From the NCBI GenBank assembly GCA_028023455.1, contig JAQFVV010000012.1, positions 2,944,023 to 3,008,022 on the forward strand: a stretch of DNA of 64,000 bases. The letters are read 5' to 3'. The notes under the pieces are model-generated. The model did no database searches, was not told where the DNA came from, and saw only the letters and a list, made by a program, of their open reading frames with translations. Position numbers and translations under genes: made by a program. This DNA is from Epiperipatus broadwayi. Its lineage: Eukaryota; Onychophora; Udeonychophora; Euonychophora; Peripatidae. This document shows positions 55,459 through 64,000 of the stretch, one piece after another (the first letter of the stretch is position 1; every line of letters starts with the position of its first letter).

Positions 55459-55627
55459 TTAGTTCTTTCAAAATTCTACATATTGATGCACACTTGCTAA
55501 TAATTACATTTACTCATAAAGCCATCACCTTAAACATAGCAATTGTTTATATCCCCCTAGGTCCCACTATTATAAACAGAATTATACAAACACTTAACTC
55601 CAGGTTCACAAATGCTATGTATCCAAT
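55459..55627 (+). mobile_element. Inverted 5' segment of LINE copy C
   Basis: Plus-strand translation gives SSFKILHIDAHLLIITF...ITLNIAIVYIPLGPTI...NAMYPMI. This is the endonuclease stretch that in copy A immediately precedes GDFN, yet GDFN of copy C lies on the minus strand ending at 55,458. The two parts are contiguous in the protein with nothing lost, so the 5' piece has been flipped. This is the product expected of twin priming. Confidence 0.85.
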
Positions 55628-55809
<182 letters not shown>

Positions 55810-58080
55810 GCTTTTAAAAGTACTTTATTGCATATAACAAAAAAAGATTACATTAATAACTATTTTATTACATGTAGATAAATTGAAGTTAATATAAATA
55901 AATTGAAAATTATAATTGGGGGGAGGGGGACAACAAAAACAAAGGATATGCATGTGGTTTACAAATTTGAGTTTACATTTTTCTACATATACATCCAATC
56001 AGTTTTATACACTGACAAGGCTCTTAGTTTTTTTCTTTTATTAGCCTTTTTTCAAGCTATTATTTTGAGCATTGTTGCAATATGGACCAAGTGACTGTGT
56101 ATATCTCTTGGGATACAATTTTTTCAACCCTTAGGTGGGGTACTTCCATTTTGTTTCAGAATGTATTTGGATGTCTTCTTGGATTGTTGTTATACATGAA
56201 GAAGCATCTTGTATACCATAGTGAAAATAATGTAAAAGTACTTGTTCAAATATATGGGTAGCTACCTTTAACAAATGATTGTAAAAGAGTTTGAATGTCA
56301 CAATTTCTTTGGTTGTACAATGATGATATAGATGAGTAAATATTATCAAATGCAGGACAGGTGAAAATAAAATGTTATTTAGTCTTAGTCTTCCTATGAC
56401 ATAATCAACATATGTCTTCTCTATTTATGTAATGCCTTCTGTATCGATAAAAGTGTAAATGTTGTTAGTGCTTCAAATTTTTGATTTGAGCAGAAACTCA
56501 TAATATTTGGGTTATAATGACCAGAATTTGAATTTTCAGATTAGTTTTCTATTGTTAATGTTTAGAATTGGTCTTTTATCATTTAACACAAAGGGAGCGC
56601 AAATTATTTGGTATATTTCCCAATATTTAAATATATATTTATATATGAAAATTAATGTAAGCAAGTTTTTCCAGTACCCATTGACTGGTGGTGGCTTATC
56701 TGTTGGAATAATCTTGAAGAACACTTTCATATATGGGAATAAATGAACACAAGCATAAATGAGATTTAATGACTTTTGAATGTTAAAAATATTTATTCAA
56801 TGTAGACCCAAACCATTTTGTATTAGAGAAACTTGAATACATTTTAGTGAAATTGAAACAATCTTTTTCCCCACAGAAACTCTCTACATAGTGAATTTAT
56901 TTTACTAGTAAAAGATTTAGTGTATAGTATTATTGGAAAATGGTATATCATTCCAGTCATAATTAATAGATTAAACTGGGATACTTTAGACTACAATGAT
57001 AGGTATGATTTCGAAAGTGAATTAATTATATTTTCAATTTTATTTTTAATTTTGCCTTATATTTGTCACTTGCTTAAATAGAAGAGGATTTCCACACAAG
57101 AACTAGGTTTTCCTTTTAAAATGTTGTGTGTGAAATTGTCCTATATATATTGACCAAGCATAAGATTTATCCATGTTAATCTCCAGCTTGCATTTGTTAG
57201 TGTATGAATTAAGAATTTTTAATAGAGCTGGGATCTGTTTTTTAGACATTAAAAAAATTGAGACAAAATCCATGTAGGCAATGCAGAAGATATTTGCTTT
57301 TAGACTGGGTATGTATATGTGATAATTCCTTTTTTATTATATTCAATAGGGGATTGACATAGATAGTAAAAAAGAGTACTTAGTGGAGAACTTGGTGGAA
57401 TTGAATAGCAAGATACAAAGGTGGGTAAATTCTTCCCAGTAAGTGTAATATTATTTCTTGACTTAATAGAAAATTGGTGATTAAATATATTAGAAATCTC
57501 AGTATTGCTGTGACTTCTAATGCTTCAACAAGGAGTTTCAGCCAGAATCCTATCAAATGCTAATTTTATATCCAGTTGGATCACAGCTGAACTGTATTTT
57601 TTATTATTTCTGACAGAATGACAGAATCAATAACTGTTTTGAATAGAAAGGCTGCTTGCATTGTAGATTATTATTATTCATTTAGATATGAGCACTTGGA
57701 GGCACAAATTAGGAATAGCTTGATAGTGAATTAATGGAAAGTGAGGTATATGACTTTCTCAGATCATATTCTTATAATCTGCAAAGTATGCTGTTAACAT
57801 CTTAAAAATATTATAATCATAGTGATGCTTCCATGCAGTGTAGGTGAGCAGCAAGATAGTATGTAAATTAAATGCAAATGAAATGACATAGATCTACTTT
57901 TGGAGAAAGATAAGCAGGATTCTTTTGTGTTAATTGCATTAGCATTATTGGTGATGTGTCAGGCCCCTTTACTTTAAGTTTTGCTTTGTTTCTCTACATG
58001 GGTTCAAATGTGTGACCAAACCAGTTTTCATGGTCCAGTAATATAGATTTGTGTTCAGAATTATCTTTGGGCCTTTTATA
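55810..58080 (-). mobile_element. LINE copy D, decayed and 5'-truncated
   Basis: The 3' end (AGTACTTTATTGCATATAAC on the plus strand) matches copy B closely, including the G-rich tract at ~55,918. Going 5' on the minus strand, the C-terminal ORF2 (56,131-56,349), PTDKPPPVNGYW (56,536-56,730), YMDF in place of YMDD (near 57,270), a frame around 57,600 corresponding to the RT palm, and a broken region to 58,080 matching the pre-RT part are all in family order. Many stops and frameshifts. The 5' side abuts another ATT array. Confidence 0.8.

Positions 58081-64000
<5,920 letters not shown>

Larger units (their letters stand above)
49823..55627 (-). mobile_element. LINE copy C, 5'-inverted and interrupted by a 2.5-kb insertion
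   Basis: LINE DNA occupies 49,823-51,376 and 53,894-55,627; the gap is a separate element. Minus-strand blocks in order: GDFNMTYQ and SDHAAV (endonuclease, 54,928-55,458), HPGIDGIPKF and QFAKKESSTG (54,272-54,862), QLDIEAAFD and SIPQGSPLSALLF (53,891-54,270), MDDIAIFL (50,986-51,372), PTDRPPPLQGYL (50,591-50,953), LCHRDSETQNHLFFSCP (near 50,430-50,480) and the C-terminus ending at 50,140. There is one amber at 54,272 and frameshifts near 54,940 and elsewhere, so it is less decayed than copy A. The outermost 5' part, 55,459-55,627, is inverted (separate entry). Arrays of ATT flank both ends. Confidence 0.9.

Overview
The window looks like repeat-dense, very AT-rich intergenic DNA from an animal nuclear genome. 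It holds several clades of animal retrotransposon (an APE-endonuclease LINE, an RTE-type LINE, Ty3/gypsy-like LTR elements), a piggyBac relic, many foldback/MITE-like palindromes and very long microsatellites. I recognise no intact host gene, rRNA, tRNA or CRISPR array. The huge GATA/GGTA and ATT arrays and the repeat mix would fit a mollusc such as a cephalopod, but that is only a guess.

Layout. 1-1,773: a heavily decayed plus-strand copy (E) of the window's main LINE family, carrying a 142-bp insertion flanked by a 15-bp target duplication. 1,774-3,180: an unidentified minus-strand coding relic with CxxC pairs. 3,200-11,640: mostly featureless AT-rich DNA with a trinucleotide patch, one ~420-bp interspersed repeat and a possible hAT scrap. 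11,797-12,543: the 3' end of an RTE-type LINE. 15,170-15,500: a second ~420-bp repeat copy. 16,924-17,389: the N-terminal part of a piggyBac transposase. 17,830-20,556: a cluster of palindromic elements and a 2.6-copy ~357-bp tandem repeat. 21,057-21,415: the first of three GATA-GGTA-GATA arrays. 22,604-22,800: a small element with perfect 44-bp inverted ends.

25,772-32,200 and 49,630-58,290 are the core of the window. Each holds two minus-strand copies of one non-LTR retrotransposon family (A and B; C and D), embedded in long (ATT)n arrays in the order array-copy-array-copy-array. Copy A keeps ORF1 (zinc-knuckle protein) and ORF2 (APE endonuclease plus reverse transcriptase), linked by an overlapping stop-start UAAUG. 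Copy C has a twin-priming type 5' inversion whose break abuts the ATT array, and its YMDD motif is split by a 2,517-bp TG...CA insertion with a 4-bp target duplication, probably a solo LTR. All six ATT arrays longer than about 130 bp abut a copy of this family, and all four copies have the same orientation relative to the array. I infer that the LINE inserts specifically into (ATT/TAA)n microsatellites.

38,390-46,158 is a complete but non-autonomous LTR retrotransposon. It has 2.6-kb LTRs (TG...TACA), an ATAT target duplication, a polypurine tract, a possible primer-binding site and only a broken gag, with no pol. The rest (32,200-38,389; 46,160-49,600; 58,290-64,000) is AT-rich DNA with inverted repeats, two more GATA/GGTA arrays and a long (TA)n tract.
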